Origin: a virus
Reading direction: 5' to 3' (one strand)
DNA length: 36,113 bases
Virus record (IMG/VR): IMGVR_UViG_3300048777_000064
Location: 1-36,113 of that record
The translations under genes and the position numbers were made by a program. The notes below the pieces were generated by a model. The model saw only the letters and a program-made list of their open reading frames with translations. It did no database searches and was not told where the DNA came from. The stretch's first letter is position 1; every line of letters starts with the position of its first letter. Of this stretch, positions 15,114 through 23,710 are shown piece by piece.

Positions 15114-16600
15114 GCTAACCCCTGTGTGGTCTGCATCTCTGCCCCAAACAGCGTCCAGGACACGGGGTCGGTCCCGCTGAATTCCCAGACGCGATTCCGG
15201 CTCTTGCCGCAGCGATCCCACTTGCACCGGGTCAGATAACCGCCAATTGCGCCGGATGAGGCCCAACGCTCCGCGCTCCACGTCATGCCGGCGTCATTGC
15301 TATAGCGCATCATGACCTGGGGATTGATTCCCTGTCCGGACCCGTCAAGGCCGATGCCAACTTCCATCTCCAGTTGGACGCGGCTGAAATAGAGCGTCAG
15401 ATTGTTATCCGCCATGTGCGGGGTTCGCCGCATCCAGCGCTTGGGGGACCCGTTGTCCGTGTTGTTGTCCTGGTCCAGGGAATAGAGGTTGCCCGTCTGG
15501 TAGTCACCCACCACATGGGTTCCGTTCCACCATGCGTGGCAGTCGGCAATATGCCTGGAGTCCTGGCCGTTCACAAGGGCCGCCCGCTCATGCCAGAGTC
15601 GGGACGTAACGTCATAGCACCAGGTTACGGGAGCGCCAGGGATATTTAGGCAGTAGAAGCCGTGCCCGTCCTGCTCATAGCTCCAGGACGTGGCCTGTTG
15701 GAGGTTGGCGTAGCCATAGGACAGCAGTTCTTCTTCGACCGCATGCGTGCTCACCCGAACCGGTGGTGCCGCATAGCCTTGGGCCATCCATACGACGCCG
15801 GGTCCATGGCGCCCATCGCCCAGCCAGAACATCTGATTCATAACCTGCTGCGGGCTGTTCGGAGAGCAGCACCCGACTTCCAGGATGCTGCCGGGGATCC
15901 GGGACAGCACGATCCCCGGGGGTGCCGACTGGGCGTCATACCAAACTTCAGTCGTTTGGCTGCCGAAAATCCAGACGTTGGAATGGTCCGCCATGATCGA
16001 AACGATGGGATCCGAGAACCCAGCCTTGTAGGCATAGTTCGGGCTGGTTTCTACACTGGTCCCATTGTATGTCGTGAAGTCAAGCTGATTCGAAGTATAG
16101 AATTCGGCCGTTCCCGGGACGGCAAAGATGCCCCACTGGTCCAGATAGGCCACCACATTGGACCCCTGCCAGCCAGATACGTCTGCCAATAGCAAAAACT
16201 GGGTGGTGTTGGCAGCGGGGGCGAAAGTCCAAACATACCCTTGCCTATCCACAACGCAGAGTTGTGCCCCATTATCGGCTATCTGGACCCGTCCTGATGT
16301 GGTCCCCAAGGTCCCCAAGAGCGTCCCACTCCAGGTTTTGGAAACCGAATAAAGGCCGTTCCCGCTGACGCAATAGCAATTACCATCTGATCCAGCCCAC
16401 AGGCCACGAATCGGCCCGGTGCCGATGGTCCCGAGCAATGTCAGGCCGGGAGTCGAAGTCAGGATCCCCTTCTCCTGGTTCGCGGCGGTCCCCATCTCGT
16501 CCATTTCGGGATACAGGTTCAGACAGCGCTGGCATTCGGCCTGCCACTGGCGAAGGGTGTAGCTGCCCGAAATGAACCCTGGGATGCGGGTTAGGCCCAT
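15110..16600 (-). CDS. P22 gp10-like tail hub / packaged DNA stabilisation protein
   Basis: A 496-residue protein opening with GSYTLRQWQAECQRCLNLYP, the family's typical start, then GILTSTPGLTLLGTIGTGP, and beta-propeller-like strands including RVQIADNGAQLCVVD and VSIMADHSNVWIFG. P22 gp10 (472 residues) forms the tail hub below gp4 and plugs the portal channel. The ATG has GGGGAGG upstream, and the gene lies three bases after the gp4-like gene, the order found in P22. Confidence 0.88.
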   Translation of the reverse strand: MGLTRIPGFISGSYTLRQWQAECQRCLNLYPEMDEMGTAANQEKGILTSTPGLTLLGTIGTGPIRGLWAGSDGNCYCVSGNGLYSVSKTWSGTLLGTLGTTSGRVQIADNGAQLCVVDRQGYVWTFAPAANTTQFLLLADVSGWQGSNVVAYLDQWGIFAVPGTAEFYTSNQLDFTTYNGTSVETSPNYAYKAGFSDPIVSIMADHSNVWIFGSQTTEVWYDAQSAPPGIVLSRIPGSILEVGCCSPNSPQQVMNQMFWLGDGRHGPGVVWMAQGYAAPPVRVSTHAVEEELLSYGYANLQQATSWSYEQDGHGFYCLNIPGAPVTWCYDVTSRLWHERAALVNGQDSRHIADCHAWWNGTHVVGDYQTGNLYSLDQDNNTDNGSPKRWMRRTPHMADNNLTLYFSRVQLEMEVGIGLDGSGQGINPQVMMRYSNDAGMTWSAERWASSGAIGGYLTRCKWDRCGKSRNRVWEFSGTDPVSWTLFGAEMQTTQGLA

Positions 16601-16602
16601 GT

Positions 16603-17352
16603 CTACCTCCCCGCCAGGAAGTCGGCCAGGGAATAGCCGATGGGGGGCTGTCCCAGGATCGCGGCGTCACACCCGAGGTAATGCACGCGGTGATTCGACC
16701 GCTTAATGGCAGCACGAGCGCCCAGGGCAGTCGAAAGGACCGTCTGGCCGATTGGGCATCCAGGGAATTCGTGGGACAACTCCACTGCCAGGTTGTAGAT
16801 GATCGCCTTCATCCACCCGGGCGGGAGGTTGACCACATCGTTGATGGTTGCGAAAGCCGCTGCCTGGCTCCAGTAGGTCAGGTTCAGGGTTACATTGACC
16901 GATGGGCAAGGCCAGAAAGAGATGTTCCCGGTGGGGAACTGCTGGTCGAAGTAAATTCCACGGGGAATGTTGGTCTGGGTCTGCTTCAGGGTGATAGAAT
17001 TCCATTCCTCAACGGAGAGGATCTGGAGTGGGTAATCGATGGTTCCCGCACTTGCCGTGGACGGCATGGTGAGGGTCGCCACGGCAATGCCAACCGGGCG
17101 GGTGGGGACCACGATGGTTCCGGCCGGCCCAATCGTCACACTGAACCCCTCAGTGGGGACCGTGCTGGGAGGCTGGATTAGGGTCGAAACCATGACGTTG
17201 GAAACGCTCATACCTTCCTGGGTGTTCCACTCGTCCAACATCACGTTGATGACGTTGAAAGCGTCCTGGGCCTGCTGAGGGGTGGGCGTCTCGCCTTCGG
17301 CCAACACGCCGATGATGCGATACGCTCGGTCAATCAGGTCCAGGACTTTCAT
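16603..17352 (-). CDS. P22 gp4-like portal-tail adaptor
   Basis: A 249-residue protein starting MKVLDLIDRAYRIIGVLAEG followed by PTPQQAQDAFNVINVMLDEW, the helical opening shared by P22 gp4-like head completion proteins; YPLQILSVEEW and NLTYWSQAAAF are further family-like segments. The ring of gp4 closes the portal after packaging. P22 gp4 is 166 residues, so this is a longer family member and no lysozyme-like motif is evident. Order portal, scaffold, coat, gp4, gp10 matches P22. Confidence 0.86.
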   Translation of the reverse strand: MKVLDLIDRAYRIIGVLAEGETPTPQQAQDAFNVINVMLDEWNTQEGMSVSNVMVSTLIQPPSTVPTEGFSVTIGPAGTIVVPTRPVGIAVATLTMPSTASAGTIDYPLQILSVEEWNSITLKQTQTNIPRGIYFDQQFPTGNISFWPCPSVNVTLNLTYWSQAAAFATINDVVNLPPGWMKAIIYNLAVELSHEFPGCPIGQTVLSTALGARAAIKRSNHRVHYLGCDAAILGQPPIGYSLADFLAGR

Positions 17353-17355
17353 ACT

Positions 17356-17490
17356 TCACTTGCCTTTCTTGGGAGTGGCCTTGACAACCGCCGGGGGCGT
17401 GCTTCTGGGGTTCGTCCCCAGCGGAGCAACGGGTTTCCTGGTTTCGGCGTATTGCTCTTTCCGCTTTTTGGCCCAGGTCTCATCGCGCAT
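17356..17490 (-). CDS. Small basic protein, 44 residues
   Basis: ATG 17490 follows the stop of the previous gene by two bases; TGA at 17356 lies three bases before the gp4-like gene. The product reads MRDETWAKKRKEQYAETRKP and ends TPKKGK. Lysine-rich, proline-containing and probably disordered. Small basic proteins at this place may be packaged with DNA; this is inference. Confidence 0.6.
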   Translation of the reverse strand: MRDETWAKKRKEQYAETRKPVAPLGTNPRSTPPAVVKATPKKGK

Positions 17491-17492
17491 GG

Positions 17493-17690
17493 CTAGCCCT
17501 TGTAATTCTTGGACGAGTGGTGCTGGTGCGGGCCGGCGACCGCCTTGGCGATGCGGCCCGTGTCGCGCTTGGCCAGCTCGGGATCGTGGTGAATGCCGGG
17601 TTTGCCGAGCATCGGAACGCCCGGGATCTCGTCATCTTCCATGTCGATCTTCTTGCCGGAGTAGCCCTGGGTGTAGGTCTTCTTGGCCAT
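17493..17690 (-). CDS. Small charged protein, 65 residues
   Basis: ATG 17690 overlaps the previous stop (TGATG). The protein MAKKTYTQGYSGKKIDMEDD continues with DPELAKRDTGRIAKAVAGPH and ends in a histidine-rich HQHHSSKNYKG. No family recognised. It belongs to a run of five small genes between coat and gp4-like genes. Confidence 0.65.
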   Translation of the reverse strand: MAKKTYTQGYSGKKIDMEDDEIPGVPMLGKPGIHHDPELAKRDTGRIAKAVAGPHQHHSSKNYKG

Positions 17691-17983
17691 CACTTCTTCC
17701 CTTTCTTGGAAGCCTTCATGAGCTTCCGATCAGCCTTTAGGTCGGCCTTAGAGCCTTCCTTGAGGGCGTGTTTCTTGTCATAGGCATCATCCTTGCGCTT
17801 CACAGAAGCGGGTGCGCCCTTCGGAATTCCGATTTCCTTCTGTTTCTTCACGGTTTTCGCCTTTTCGGGCAACTTGAGCCCTTTTGATGCTGAATCCCAT
17901 TCCTTTACGCCCGCATTGCCCAAGGCTTTATGACCAGCGGGACTGTTCACCCATCGGAGTTGGGCCTTGGACTTTGCGGGCAT
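17690..17983 (-). CDS. Small lysine-rich head-region protein, 97 residues (DUF3008-like start)
   Basis: It begins MPAKSKAQLRWVNSPAG, the signature opening of small phage proteins near DUF3008, followed by KALGNAGVKEWDSASKG and a strongly basic tail (KADRKLMKASKKGKK). About a quarter of residues are lysine, so DNA or RNA binding, or packaging with the genome, is plausible. Start has AGGAC upstream and overlaps no neighbour. Confidence 0.7.
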   Translation of the reverse strand: MPAKSKAQLRWVNSPAGHKALGNAGVKEWDSASKGLKLPEKAKTVKKQKEIGIPKGAPASVKRKDDAYDKKHALKEGSKADLKADRKLMKASKKGKK

Positions 17984-17986
17984 CGG

Positions 17987-18283
17987 TCACGTCCTTTTCT
18001 TGGGGAGTTTCGGGGTCGCCACATTGATACTTGGCTTGGAGGGGTGGAAGACCGTTTTTCGCTGGTAATCCCCCTTCGGACCCTCATTCGAGTGATGGAG
18101 GAGATACCCGTTTTCGATCTTCTCGATGCGGATAGTCGAACCATCCCCTACGGTACCGGCCAAGGCTGGGGCCGAAATCCCAAGGGACTTCGGACGAGGC
18201 ACGGCCTTATCCTTGGCCGCAGCCTGGGGGATCTTCCCCGGCTTGATTTTTCCGGGATTGGGCGGACCCATTTTGGTTTTCAT
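17987..18283 (-). CDS. Small basic hypothetical protein, 98 residues
   Basis: ATG 18283 directly follows the previous stop (TAA ATG). The N-terminus is lysine/proline-rich (MKTKMGPPNPGKIKPGKIPQ) and the middle has a beta-rich RIEKIENGYLLHHSNEG segment. No family recognised. Expected to be expressed with the coat protein. Confidence 0.65.
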   Translation of the reverse strand: MKTKMGPPNPGKIKPGKIPQAAAKDKAVPRPKSLGISAPALAGTVGDGSTIRIEKIENGYLLHHSNEGPKGDYQRKTVFHPSKPSINVATPKLPKKRT

Positions 18284-18520
18284 TTACGCTCCCACGGGGG
18301 GTTCGGCGGCGGGTTCTGGTGCAGCCGGGTCGGCAGGGGTGAAAGAAACTTCCGCCACAGGGTCAGGAGCCGGGGTGGGGGCCACGACTACGGCCCCTTC
18401 ATCCCAGTTCCGCCACCCCTTTTTCCGCGCCCGGGTTTCCTCGGACGCGTTCTGGACGATCAGGTATTCCCCGGGGTTGGCCGCGAAATCCTTGTAGATC
18501 ATCTTGGGGTAGTCAGCCAT
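18284..18520 (-). CDS. Small hypothetical protein, 78 residues
   Basis: It begins MADYPKMIYKDFAANPGEYL and IVQNASEETRARKKGW, then ends in a proline/alanine-rich disordered tail (PTPAPDPVAEVSFTPADPAA). The globular first half resembles small head-region proteins encoded just after the coat gene in other phages. Function unknown. Confidence 0.65.
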   Translation of the reverse strand: MADYPKMIYKDFAANPGEYLIVQNASEETRARKKGWRNWDEGAVVVAPTPAPDPVAEVSFTPADPAAPEPAAEPPVGA

Positions 18521-18523
18521 TGT

Positions 18524-19747
18524 CTACTCCGACACGCGGCAGGCGTGGTAGCCCCGGACGCCGACGAGGCCATACAGCACGTCGATGCGGGTCACTTCGG
18601 TGTCGTTCAGGATGTTGCCGCCGGTCATGACGCGGACCGCCATTTCGTCGGAGTCGAAGGTATAGCCCTCGCATCCGGCGATGACAGGCAGGGGCACGAA
18701 TGCCGCAGCGTAGGCATCGCGCTGGAACAGCAGGTTCTGCCGGTAGGCGGTGTTCGCGGAGCCCCAGAAGGTCAGGGCGGCGGAAGCGGCGGGCAGGGCC
18801 GAGCAGAACGGAATGTCGGGGGCGGCGGTGGTGATCGGCGGGTAGACCGGGATCGGCTGCTGGGTGGTGCTGGTGACAGTGACGGGCGCGGTCACCACGA
18901 ACTGGCGCAGGGTGGTGCCGTAGGCGAAGCCCAGCAGCGGGTGGACGGCGTAAACGTTGGCGATAGTGAAAATGGCACCAGCAGCGATGGTGTTGCCGAT
19001 GGTGGCACCAGCGATGTACAGCACGGAACCCGACTGGCCGGCAGTGGTGGAAACGGTCAGGCCGGTCAGGGTCTGGGTGCCGTTGGTCAGGTAGGGGGTC
19101 GCCTGGGATTCGAAGAACTCGAAGCCCATGAACTCGCCGCAGCTGCCCTTGAGGTAGCTTTCGGCCAGGAGCCGCGAGGGATTGAACAGCACCTTGCTGG
19201 CGTCGATCAGGGCGGACTGGGCGTCAGACGACCAGATCGCCATGCGGGGTTCCTCGGGGGCCAGCATCTTTTCCAGCCACACGCGGCCGGAGGAATAGGT
19301 CACGCTGGACGAGGGGACGGCTCCAGCGGTGCCGACGACCTGAGGGGTCCACCAGAGCGCCTGGTTGAGCAGATCGGCATGGACGCCGGAAGCCAGGGTG
19401 CTGATGGCGGGGCGCAGGAACCTTTCCTTGAAATCGGTCAGTTCCAGGGCTCGTTCAGCGGCCGAGAACATCAGGGCCACGTGCTTGCGGGAGTTGACGG
19501 TCAGGCTGGCGAAGGTTTCCTTCTGGTCAGGAGCACTGCCACCACCAGCGAAAATCGCGCCGTTGTAGATCGCGCTCGCAGGGGGGATCTTGATCTTGAC
19601 CGTCGCGCCTTCGCTGTAGCCGTCAACGTCCCGGCCGATGGCCTTTTCGCGGCTGCGGTTCAAGCCCTTCAAAAACGGCAGCTGCTCTTCGAGCATCCCG
19701 GCCGCCTCGCGGGCAATCATCTGGTGGGTGATAACGATGTTCGCCAT
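18524..19747 (-). CDS. Major capsid protein (P22 gp5-like coat)
   Basis: A 407-residue protein in the coat position, directly after the scaffold gene. Residues such as HQMIAREAAGMLEEQLPFLK, then VKIKIPPASAIYNGAIFAGG and SRKHVALMFSAAERALELTD, fit the P22 coat (HK97-fold) family, where the N-terminal helix is followed by a beta-rich E-loop region. P22 coat is 430 residues. The ATG at 19747 has GGAG 8 bases upstream and follows a short hairpin at 19761-19777. Confidence 0.86.
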   Translation of the reverse strand: MANIVITHQMIAREAAGMLEEQLPFLKGLNRSREKAIGRDVDGYSEGATVKIKIPPASAIYNGAIFAGGGSAPDQKETFASLTVNSRKHVALMFSAAERALELTDFKERFLRPAISTLASGVHADLLNQALWWTPQVVGTAGAVPSSSVTYSSGRVWLEKMLAPEEPRMAIWSSDAQSALIDASKVLFNPSRLLAESYLKGSCGEFMGFEFFESQATPYLTNGTQTLTGLTVSTTAGQSGSVLYIAGATIGNTIAAGAIFTIANVYAVHPLLGFAYGTTLRQFVVTAPVTVTSTTQQPIPVYPPITTAAPDIPFCSALPAASAALTFWGSANTAYRQNLLFQRDAYAAAFVPLPVIAGCEGYTFDSDEMAVRVMTGGNILNDTEVTRIDVLYGLVGVRGYHACRVSE

Positions 19748-19760
19748 TGTGTTTCTCCGG

Positions 19761-19777
19761 GCCGGATTTCAACCGGC
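19761..19777 (-). promoter_or_regulatory. Small hairpin before the coat gene
   Basis: GCCGG and CCGGC flank a 7-base loop in the 37-base gap between the scaffold stop and coat start. It could stabilise or process the coat mRNA or cause partial termination. No T-run follows. Short stem, so weak evidence. Confidence 0.35.
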
Positions 19778-19784
19778 GAATGGT

Positions 19785-20576
19785 TTAGCGGCGTCCCCTC
19801 GCAGGGCTGGCCTGGTACTGCGCCTTCCGCCAAGCGAGATACTGGGCATCGGTCATTTTCGAGGGGTCACCAGAACCGGCCGGCGCATTGCCCCGAACAG
19901 GCTGGAGCGGCGGGGGCGCGGAGGTGGTGGGCCGCGTTGCGGGTTTTTCGAATTGGGCTTCGATCTTGCCGAGTTTGAGCAGCGCCTTCTCTGGCGACAT
20001 GGCCGCCAAGTCTTTCGCTTCTTCGAGGTTTTTGCACAGGTGGTAGAGCATCTGGGGGCCGAATTCCGACTCCGAGATGGCCTTTGCCATGGCCGGGGTG
20101 ATCGCACGATTACGCTGGAGCATCGCGGAGTCCGCGACTTCCTCGTAATCCTCGATGTCCTTCATGGCAGTGCGTTCCCGCTCGGACCATGCGGCACTGG
20201 CCGTCTGGCTCCTGCGGGCCTGGTCTTCCTGACTGCGCCTGTCGTTTTCCAGCCGCAGGGCTTCCTTGACGGCCACCTTCGCCTTGTGCTCCGCGAGCGC
20301 GGCGTAGTAGTCTGCCGGGTTCTGGAACTTGGGGTCGTTGGGGTCCGGAGCGTTTTCCTGCACCACGGGGACAGGCGGGGTCTGGCGAAGCGCCCTGTTT
20401 TCGTCGTCGCGCTGCTGGAGCTCGCGGTCGAACTTCTTGCGTTCCCGGGCCAGTCGCTTTTCGATGGCCTGGTCAACCTCGGCTTGAGTGAGAAGCTTTG
20501 GCTCTTCAACCTGAGCGACCGGCTCAGTGGCAGGGACCGGCGTTTCTGCCGGAGCGGTAGTGGGTTCGTCGTTCAC
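19785..20576 (-). CDS. Capsid scaffolding protein
   Basis: A 263-residue, highly charged and largely helical protein between portal and coat genes, where the P22 scaffold gene (gp8) lies. It has an acidic/proline N-terminus, a long coiled-coil candidate (QAEVDQAIEKRLARERKKFD and onward) and a C-terminal helix with basic residues (DAQYLAWRKAQYQASPARGR), which fits the coat-binding end of scaffolds. Start is GTG at 20576, overlapping the portal stop (GTGA), with GGAGG six bases upstream. Confidence 0.82.
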   Translation of the reverse strand: MNDEPTTAPAETPVPATEPVAQVEEPKLLTQAEVDQAIEKRLARERKKFDRELQQRDDENRALRQTPPVPVVQENAPDPNDPKFQNPADYYAALAEHKAKVAVKEALRLENDRRSQEDQARRSQTASAAWSERERTAMKDIEDYEEVADSAMLQRNRAITPAMAKAISESEFGPQMLYHLCKNLEEAKDLAAMSPEKALLKLGKIEAQFEKPATRPTTSAPPPLQPVRGNAPAGSGDPSKMTDAQYLAWRKAQYQASPARGRR

Positions 20577-22717
20577 TGCATACCTCCAGGATTAGGCCCC
20601 TGTGAGCCGTCGAGCGGTTGCGCGGGCATAGTGCCCCCGGCAGACGGTGCCGTGCCGTTCTGACCCTGCTGCTGTTGCTGCTGGGCCTGACTTGCTTGCA
20701 GGTTGGCCATGGCCACGTCATGGTCACGGTCGGCCTGCGATTCGAGGGTGCCGATGGTGTGCTGGAGTTCCAGGGCCGCAGATTTGCTGCCGATGGTCAA
20801 CAAGGCGATGAGACGCTTCGTCTCTTCCTGCATGGCCGTCATCTGGATTCGGGCGTCCGTTTCGGTCTGTTTGGATTCGATCTTTTGCTTCAGGGCGTCG
20901 GCCACGTCCATGAGGTGATGAATCACCTGCCCGGACTGTGCGATCTGGGCCTGAAGCTGCTGGGGGTCCGGCTTGCCCTGGTTGTCCTGGAGTTGGGGCG
21001 GAAGCATCTTCTTCAGCCGGTCGGCAACTTCCTGGGCGCCAGGAAGGTCCAGATTGCGGAACATGATGTCCCCCACCAACTGCATGAGCTGGGGATTGCC
21101 GCGAAGCACTTCCTGGAGCCACGTGGCGGATTCCTGGCGCTTGCTGGAGTAGGACGGCCCGGAATGCACGATCACGTCATAGCGGCCCTGATCCATTTTG
21201 TGGTGGACCTTGTCGCCGTTCTCTTTGGTGAAGATTTGGTTAATTCCGATCATCTCGGATTCGCCATCTTCATGGAGGATCCGCACGGTGCGGGGCGTGT
21301 CGTAAATTTTGGGGATCAGGTCAACCAGGATCCGCCCGAGGTGGCGAAGCGACTTGTGGAGGTTGTCCACCAGATGGAAGTTCGCGCTCTGGCTCTGGGT
21401 CTGCCGGGCCAGGATGGCCTTGCCGGACTTCTGGTCGCCGCCAGAGCCAAGCTCGTCCTGATAGATGCCGCTGACTTCCTTGAATTCGTCCGACGCCTGC
21501 TGGACGCTCTGGAGCACGGCCCCCGTTTCGGCGGTGAACGCCTGACGCTGGGGAGCGGGAAGCGGCGAGCCCTCGTTCGACACGGGGTTGTAGGTCAGGA
21601 AGGCGTGATTGCGGGTGTTCGCGGACTCCCAGTCGGCCTGGTAGTTGTCGAGCTGGCCTTCGGCCACTACATAGGGGGCCTTGGGCGCCAGGGCGATTAT
21701 TTCCGCCTCCTGGCTACGGAGGTAGTTGTAGCGGCGCTGGATGTCACGCAGGAACCGGATCAGGCCCCAGCGATGGCGCTGGCCGTCAACGATGCACTCT
21801 TGGCCGCGGACAGGGATAATGGGAATCCACTGGCCGGCCCATTCGGTGCGCTCCAGAACCTCGATACCGTTAATCTTATACCAGTAGATCGTAGGAACCT
21901 GGACCTTGCGCTTCGTCGGGTTGCCGTCCTTGTCGAGCTTGAATTTTGGCTTCTTTGCCGGCAGTTCATCCTCAAAGGCCGTATCGCCGTTGGCCAAGAG
22001 GTAGAGGGTCTTCTCTTTCCATTCCTTCTCGAAGTAATCGGCGACACGGATGTTTGCACCCTTGAACCAGTCCGGCGCCTTCATGAGATATTCAGTCAGC
22101 GAGCCGATCCCCTGCGAAACCTGGGCATTGGGCCACTTCTGCTCGAAATCTTCCTTAGTGAAGTCTTCGACAACCATGCCCCAGTCGCAATCGGAGCCAT
22201 CAGGCTCGATGCCGGCCGGGTCGAGGAACACAGAGTCCGGGTTGGTGACCGACTTGACCTTGATGACCTGGTCGAAGCTGTCGTCGGACTCGTATTCGGT
22301 GACCACCTTGAAGAACCCGTCACCACAGGCCACCTGGTAGTCGTGCGCGGTGTCCAGCGCGGTGTCCTCGCGGGAGTCATAGGCAATGTGCCGGATGAGG
22401 CCCTGGTAAACCTCGGCCGTCTCCTGTGTGGCCCCCTCAGCAACAGGGTCAACGGAGACCTCTGGCCGGTTCTGGCGCTGATCGTTCGTGACGAGGTTGA
22501 TGATGGCGGGCAGACGATTGATGGTCATGCAAGGCCGCTGATCGGCCTGCCGCGCAAGCTTGATCTCGTTCGGCCACTGCTCGCCCACCATGAATTTCAA
22601 GTCCTCGGTGCGCTGGGACCGCAGTTCATCCTCCGCGTCCTGGACCTGGGCCAGACGCTTCCGGACCCTCTCGATGAGGGCCAGATCCGGGTCTTCCTTC
22701 GGCTTGCGCTTGGCCAT
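20573..22717 (-). CDS. Portal protein (P22 gp1-like)
   Basis: A 714-residue protein, close to P22 portal (725). It begins MAKRKPKEDPDLALIERVRK and has the family segments FMVGEQWPNEIKLARQADQR, PCMTINRLPAIINLVTNDQR and RPEVSVDPVAEG, then TAHDYQVACGDGFFKVVTEY. The C-terminus is a long helical, glutamine-rich part, as in the barrel of P22 portal. The ATG at 22717 overlaps the upstream stop (TGATG); a TTG one codon earlier is not needed. Confidence 0.92.
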   Translation of the reverse strand: MAKRKPKEDPDLALIERVRKRLAQVQDAEDELRSQRTEDLKFMVGEQWPNEIKLARQADQRPCMTINRLPAIINLVTNDQRQNRPEVSVDPVAEGATQETAEVYQGLIRHIAYDSREDTALDTAHDYQVACGDGFFKVVTEYESDDSFDQVIKVKSVTNPDSVFLDPAGIEPDGSDCDWGMVVEDFTKEDFEQKWPNAQVSQGIGSLTEYLMKAPDWFKGANIRVADYFEKEWKEKTLYLLANGDTAFEDELPAKKPKFKLDKDGNPTKRKVQVPTIYWYKINGIEVLERTEWAGQWIPIIPVRGQECIVDGQRHRWGLIRFLRDIQRRYNYLRSQEAEIIALAPKAPYVVAEGQLDNYQADWESANTRNHAFLTYNPVSNEGSPLPAPQRQAFTAETGAVLQSVQQASDEFKEVSGIYQDELGSGGDQKSGKAILARQTQSQSANFHLVDNLHKSLRHLGRILVDLIPKIYDTPRTVRILHEDGESEMIGINQIFTKENGDKVHHKMDQGRYDVIVHSGPSYSSKRQESATWLQEVLRGNPQLMQLVGDIMFRNLDLPGAQEVADRLKKMLPPQLQDNQGKPDPQQLQAQIAQSGQVIHHLMDVADALKQKIESKQTETDARIQMTAMQEETKRLIALLTIGSKSAALELQHTIGTLESQADRDHDVAMANLQASQAQQQQQQGQNGTAPSAGGTMPAQPLDGSQGPNPGGMQ

Positions 22718-22959
22718 CAAAGAGCCTTATGGGGGTGGCGAATTGAACACGCGCTTTCCACCAGGGAAACGCGGTTTTTGAGGCTGTAGATTTCCTCGGT
22801 GTGGGTGCCCGTCTTGTCTTCGACCTTCGTCAAGCGCTGGTCCTGGGCCTCCCACTTTTCCGACAGGAGCTTGGTGATTAGCGAATGCTGACCGCGCAGG
22901 ATGACGCCCACCGCAGCGGATAGGGCGAGGACGATGGAAATCCAGTTGGCCAGGGTCAT
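22717..22959 (-). CDS. Membrane-anchored coiled-coil protein, 80 residues (lysis region)
   Basis: One N-terminal transmembrane helix (WISIVLALSAAVGVILRG, residues about 6-23) is followed by a coiled-coil-like segment (LLSEKWEAQDQRLTKVEDKT, then EEIYSLKNRVSLVESA). This N-in, single-TM-plus-coil layout fits an inner-membrane spanin or a small holin-like protein. The lysis cassette around it supports that, but no decisive motif is seen. Confidence 0.6.
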   Translation of the reverse strand: MTLANWISIVLALSAAVGVILRGQHSLITKLLSEKWEAQDQRLTKVEDKTGTHTEEIYSLKNRVSLVESACSIRHPHKAL

Positions 22960-22961
22960 GG

Positions 22962-23231
22962 TTAAACCGCCGTGGAAGGGGTGATGGTCACGGTCGCGGC
23001 GGTCTTCGCGGCTTCGGCCTTCACGTCTGCGGCGAACTGGGCGAAGATGGCCTTTACGTCCGCTTCGGCGACCTTGGGCACAGCCTGGGCCGCCTTGATG
23101 TCAGCCTCGGCCTTGGCTTTCAGTGCGGAGAGTTCGGCCCGAATCGCCTTCCGGTCGGCGATGAGCCACCAGATGCCGGCGATGCCGAGGCCGATCAGGA
23201 TCCCGATGAGGTATTGGAAAATGCTGCTCAT
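22962..23231 (-). CDS. Single-TM alanine-rich coiled-coil protein, 89 residues (lysis region)
   Basis: ATG 23231 overlaps the holin stop (ATGA). A TM helix (YLIGILIGLGIAGIWWLIAD, residues about 7-26) is followed by a long alanine/lysine-rich helix (LSALKAKAEADIKAAQAVPK and onward) reaching residue 80. Architecture is like i-spanins, which span the periplasm as a coiled coil. Exact role unproven. Confidence 0.62.
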   Translation of the reverse strand: MSSIFQYLIGILIGLGIAGIWWLIADRKAIRAELSALKAKAEADIKAAQAVPKVAEADVKAIFAQFAADVKAEAAKTAATVTITPSTAV

Positions 23232-23641
23232 TTTGCGGCCACTCCATTGAGTTTTTCGGTCATTCGGATTGCGCCCATGCCGAGCATCCCGAGCAGGAGG
23301 GGAAGCATCTGGGTCAGGTCGGCTGGCGCCATGGCTAGGGGGCGGTGAAGGATGGCGGTGATGAAGTTCGCCAAGGGCAGGCCCACCCAGTTCCATGCGC
23401 AGGCGGAACCACAGACCCAGCCCACGAAGGGACGCCAGCCGGACACGAACAGGTTGGTGCTCGCGGCCTCCACCTTATTGGTGTCGATCTGGGACTGCTG
23501 AGCGGCGATCTGGCCCTGGATGATGACCATGGCCTGAGCCATCTGGTCCTTTTCGGCCTGGGTTTTGTCGGGCCAGATTTTGCCGATTACACTGGATGCC
23601 AGATCAGCGATAGAGCCGATGCCAGTAATGTCAATTCCCAT
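23228..23641 (-). CDS. Holin, 3-TM superfamily
   Basis: A 137-residue protein with an N-terminal helical part (KTQAEKDQMAQAMVIIQGQI), the signature FVSGWRPFVGWVCGSACAWN of the phage holin 3-TM family, and two further hydrophobic segments (LPLANFITAILHR and LPLLLGMLGMGAIR). It has a good ribosome-binding site (GGAGG). Holins time lysis by permeabilising the inner membrane. Confidence 0.85.
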   Translation of the reverse strand: MGIDITGIGSIADLASSVIGKIWPDKTQAEKDQMAQAMVIIQGQIAAQQSQIDTNKVEAASTNLFVSGWRPFVGWVCGSACAWNWVGLPLANFITAILHRPLAMAPADLTQMLPLLLGMLGMGAIRMTEKLNGVAAK

Positions 23642-23703
23642 CGTGGGTCCTCCGGTAATGGGACGCCATACGGGTCCTCGTCGTAGGGATCATCGGGGTC
23701 CAT
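23587..23703 (-). CDS. Possible small acidic protein overlapping the holin start, 38 residues
   Basis: ATG 23703 has GAGGGA upstream and opens a frame MDPDDPYDEDPYGVPLPEDP that runs into the holin gene in another phase and ends LLASALSLIWHPV. The first half is intergenic; the second half overlaps the holin codons. It may be a real regulator of holin translation or merely a chance frame. Low confidence. Confidence 0.3.
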   Translation of the reverse strand: MDPDDPYDEDPYGVPLPEDPRWELTLLASALSLIWHPV

Positions 23704-23710
23704 TCGTCCC

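Noticed and set aside
17930-19978. 682-codon plus-strand frame opposite the coat gene and small head genes
   Set aside because: Arises from codon bias of the minus-strand genes; glycine/histidine/arginine-rich, no start signal, no family.
20618-22789. 723-codon plus-strand frame opposite the portal gene
   Set aside because: Antisense shadow of the portal gene; the portal on the minus strand has clear family motifs.
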